Shown here: in pieces, positions 5,048 to 6,073 of the stretch
How the letters are laid out: the number at the start of each line of letters is the position of its first letter
Numbering within the stretch: the first letter of the stretch is position 1
Assembly (NCBI GenBank): GCA_017577565.1
Contig: PKRH01000165.1
Location: 1 to 6,073 of the forward strand
Direction: 5' to 3'
From: Thermoanaerobacterales bacterium
Lineage (GTDB): Bacteria > Actinomycetota > Acidimicrobiia > Acidimicrobiales > JACDCH01
Length of the DNA: 6,073 nucleotides
Translations under genes and position numbers: made by a program
The notes under the pieces: model-generated
Seen by the model: the letters and a program-made list of their open reading frames with translations, nothing else
Told to the model about the DNA's origin: nothing
Database searches by the model: none

Positions 5048-6073
5048 GTGGCACCCTCCCGTCACCGCAGGGCGGGCATCCGACTGCTGGTCGTGGCCGG
5101 CGTGAGCTTCGCCGTGCTCGGCACCGACGCGGGCAGCGCGCACCAGCCCGACCCCGAGGCGACGGAGCGGCAGCTCGAGGAGGTGCGGGCCAGGAAGGGC
5201 GAGGTCGAGCTGGAGATCGACGCGCTCGAGGCCGCGGACGCCGAGGTCCAGGCCGCACTCGCGGCGCTGGAGGCCAACGTGGCCACGCAGCGCGCCGAGC
5301 TGGACGAGGCCGAGCGCGCCCTGGCCGCCGCCGAGGCCGAGGTCGAGGCGGCCGAGGCCGAGATCGCCGAGCAGGAGGAGCGGATCGCCGAGCTGAACGG
5401 CGCGATCGACGCGCTGGTCGTCGACGCGTTCGTCAACCCGCCCGCAGCCAGCACCCTCGACAGCTTCCGCGCCGACTCGCTGTCGGACGCCACCGTCAAG
5501 CAGGCGCTGCTCGACATCCAGGCCGACGCCGACGCCGACCTGCTCGACCAGCTCGAGCAGGCCTACGAGGACCTCGAGGTCGACAAGGCCGAGAAGGAGG
5601 AGCTGGTCGCCGAGGCCGAGGAGCGGCGCGCCGAGGCCGAGTCCGAGCTGACCGAGCTGGAGAACGCGCTGGCCCAGCAGGAGGCCTTCGCCGCCGACGT
5701 CGAGGCGCGCCTGGACGCCAAGCTCGCCGAGGCCGAATCCCTCCGGGTCTTCGACGAGGCGCTGGCCGAGCGGTTGGCCCAGGAGCAGGCCGAGGTCGCC
5801 GCCGCGCTGCGGGCCGCGCAGGAGGCCGCCGCCCAGCGTGAGGCCGAGGAGCAGGCCGCGGCCGAGCGGGCGGCCGCCGCGCAGGCCGCGACGGCGCAGC
5901 CGTCGGGCGGCGGGTCGTCGGGCTCGTCCGGCGATGGCTCGCCGTCCGCTGGTGGCTCGTCCGCCGGCGGCGCGGGGTCCTCGGGCGGTTCCTCCGGCTC
6001 CCCGCGGTCCTCCTCCGGCGGTTCCTCCGGCCCCTCCGCCCGCAGCAGCGGTCCGCCCCGGTCGGTCGTCCCA
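5048..6073 (+). CDS. Gene C: secreted coiled-coil protein, third paralogue, probable peptidoglycan hydrolase (3' partial)
   Basis: The frame is open from GTG at 5048 to the right edge (342 codons seen, no stop). The GTG has GGAGG 11 nt upstream and gives a signal peptide: MAPSRHRRAGIR, then LLVVAGVSFAVLG, with cleavage likely near AGSA-HQ (about residue 31). A GTG at 5102 would remove this signal. Residues about 38-125 and 133-284 are Ala/Glu-rich coiled coil. The hinge LVVDAFVNPP (123-132) is followed 15 residues later by ATVKQ (148-152), exactly as in gene B. Further along, EAFAADVEARL with LAEAESL matches gene B's EVAFALEVERRV with LAEADAL. Residues about 285-338 are a Ser/Gly-rich linker in place of the Pro- or Gly/Pro-rich linkers of A and B. 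Homology predicts an M15 domain just beyond the edge; this is not visible, and another hydrolase domain such as NlpC/P60 is possible. Confidence 0.9.
   Translation, partial: MAPSRHRRAGIRLLVVAGVSFAVLGTDAGSAHQPDPEATERQLEEVRARKGEVELEIDALEAADAEVQAALAALEANVATQRAELDEAERALAAAEAEVEAAEAEIAEQEERIAELNGAIDALVVDAFVNPPAASTLDSFRADSLSDATVKQALLDIQADADADLLDQLEQAYEDLEVDKAEKEELVAEAEERRAEAESELTELENALAQQEAFAADVEARLDAKLAEAESLRVFDEALAERLAQEQAEVAAALRAAQEAAAQREAEEQAAAERAAAAQAATAQPSGGGSSGSSGDGSPSAGGSSAGGAGSSGGSSGSPRSSSGGSSGPSARSSGPPRSVVP
5900..6055 (+). repeat. Ser/Gly linker-coding repeats in gene C
   Basis: The linker is built from GGSSG-like units. The 15-mer GGCGGTTCCTCCGGC occurs twice exactly (5984-5998 and 6017-6031), 33 bp or 11 codons apart, so repeat-unit changes would keep the frame. 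The stretch probably forms a flexible spacer between the coil and whatever domain follows. Confidence 0.6.

Noticed and set aside
4945..5841. 298-codon plus-strand ORF over gene C
   Set aside because: Arg/Gly/Ala-rich shadow frame; the frame from GTG 5048 has the signal peptide, ribosome binding site and homology to gene B.
5984..6031. CRISPR-like spaced repeat
   Set aside because: Only two copies of a 15-mer, in frame within Ser/Gly linker coding sequence; no unique spacers or cas genes.

Overview
The window is very GC-rich, with strong third-position G/C bias, GTG starts and Ala/Glu/Arg/Val-rich proteins. This fits a high-GC actinomycete (Actinomycetota). The combination of a RimJ-like acetyltransferase and secreted coiled-coil M15 peptidases suggests an Acidimicrobiia-type lineage, but that placement is a guess from gene style and not from a marker gene.

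Layout. (1) Bases 2-427 hold the C-terminal part of a GNAT acetyltransferase, cut by the left edge. (2) Overlapping it by 4 bp (GTGA) is a 254-aa membrane-anchored extracytoplasmic protein of unknown function (424-1188). (3) A 168-bp gap with a promoter and a palindrome precedes gene A (1357-2715), a secreted protein with an Ala/Glu-rich coiled coil, a Pro-rich linker and a complete M15/VanY-type zinc D-Ala-D-Ala carboxypeptidase domain. (4) On the minus strand (2740-3495), convergent with gene A, is a crotonase-family protein lacking both classical hydratase glutamates. A long hairpin sits between the two stop codons. (5) Gene B (3652-4902) is a second secreted coiled-coil/M15 peptidase, divergent from the crotonase. 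(6) Gene C (5048 to the right edge) is a third protein of the same build. It starts with GTG, and its coiled coil and Ser/Gly-rich linker are visible; the expected catalytic domain lies beyond the window.

Main point of interest. Genes A, B and C are three tandem paralogues on the plus strand, with the crotonase wedged in reverse between A and B. B and C share a hinge in the coiled coil (FVNPP, 15 intervening residues, then ATVKQ). It resembles in position the coil turn of FtsEX-controlled peptidoglycan hydrolases (EnvC, PcsB, RipC, CwlO), but here the coil is joined to an M15 peptidase. All three genes have the same promoter architecture (GTGACA/G, 17 bp, TACATT/TACAGT), and each -35 box is overlapped by a short dyad. 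The simplest reading is a co-regulated set of exported cell-wall hydrolases, perhaps used in cell separation or wall remodelling and perhaps regulated by protein contacts through the coil. That function is inference; the domain calls and shared promoter layout are read directly from the sequence.

No rRNA, tRNA, CRISPR array, insertion sequence or integrase was seen. No gene-free stretch exceeds 170 bp.
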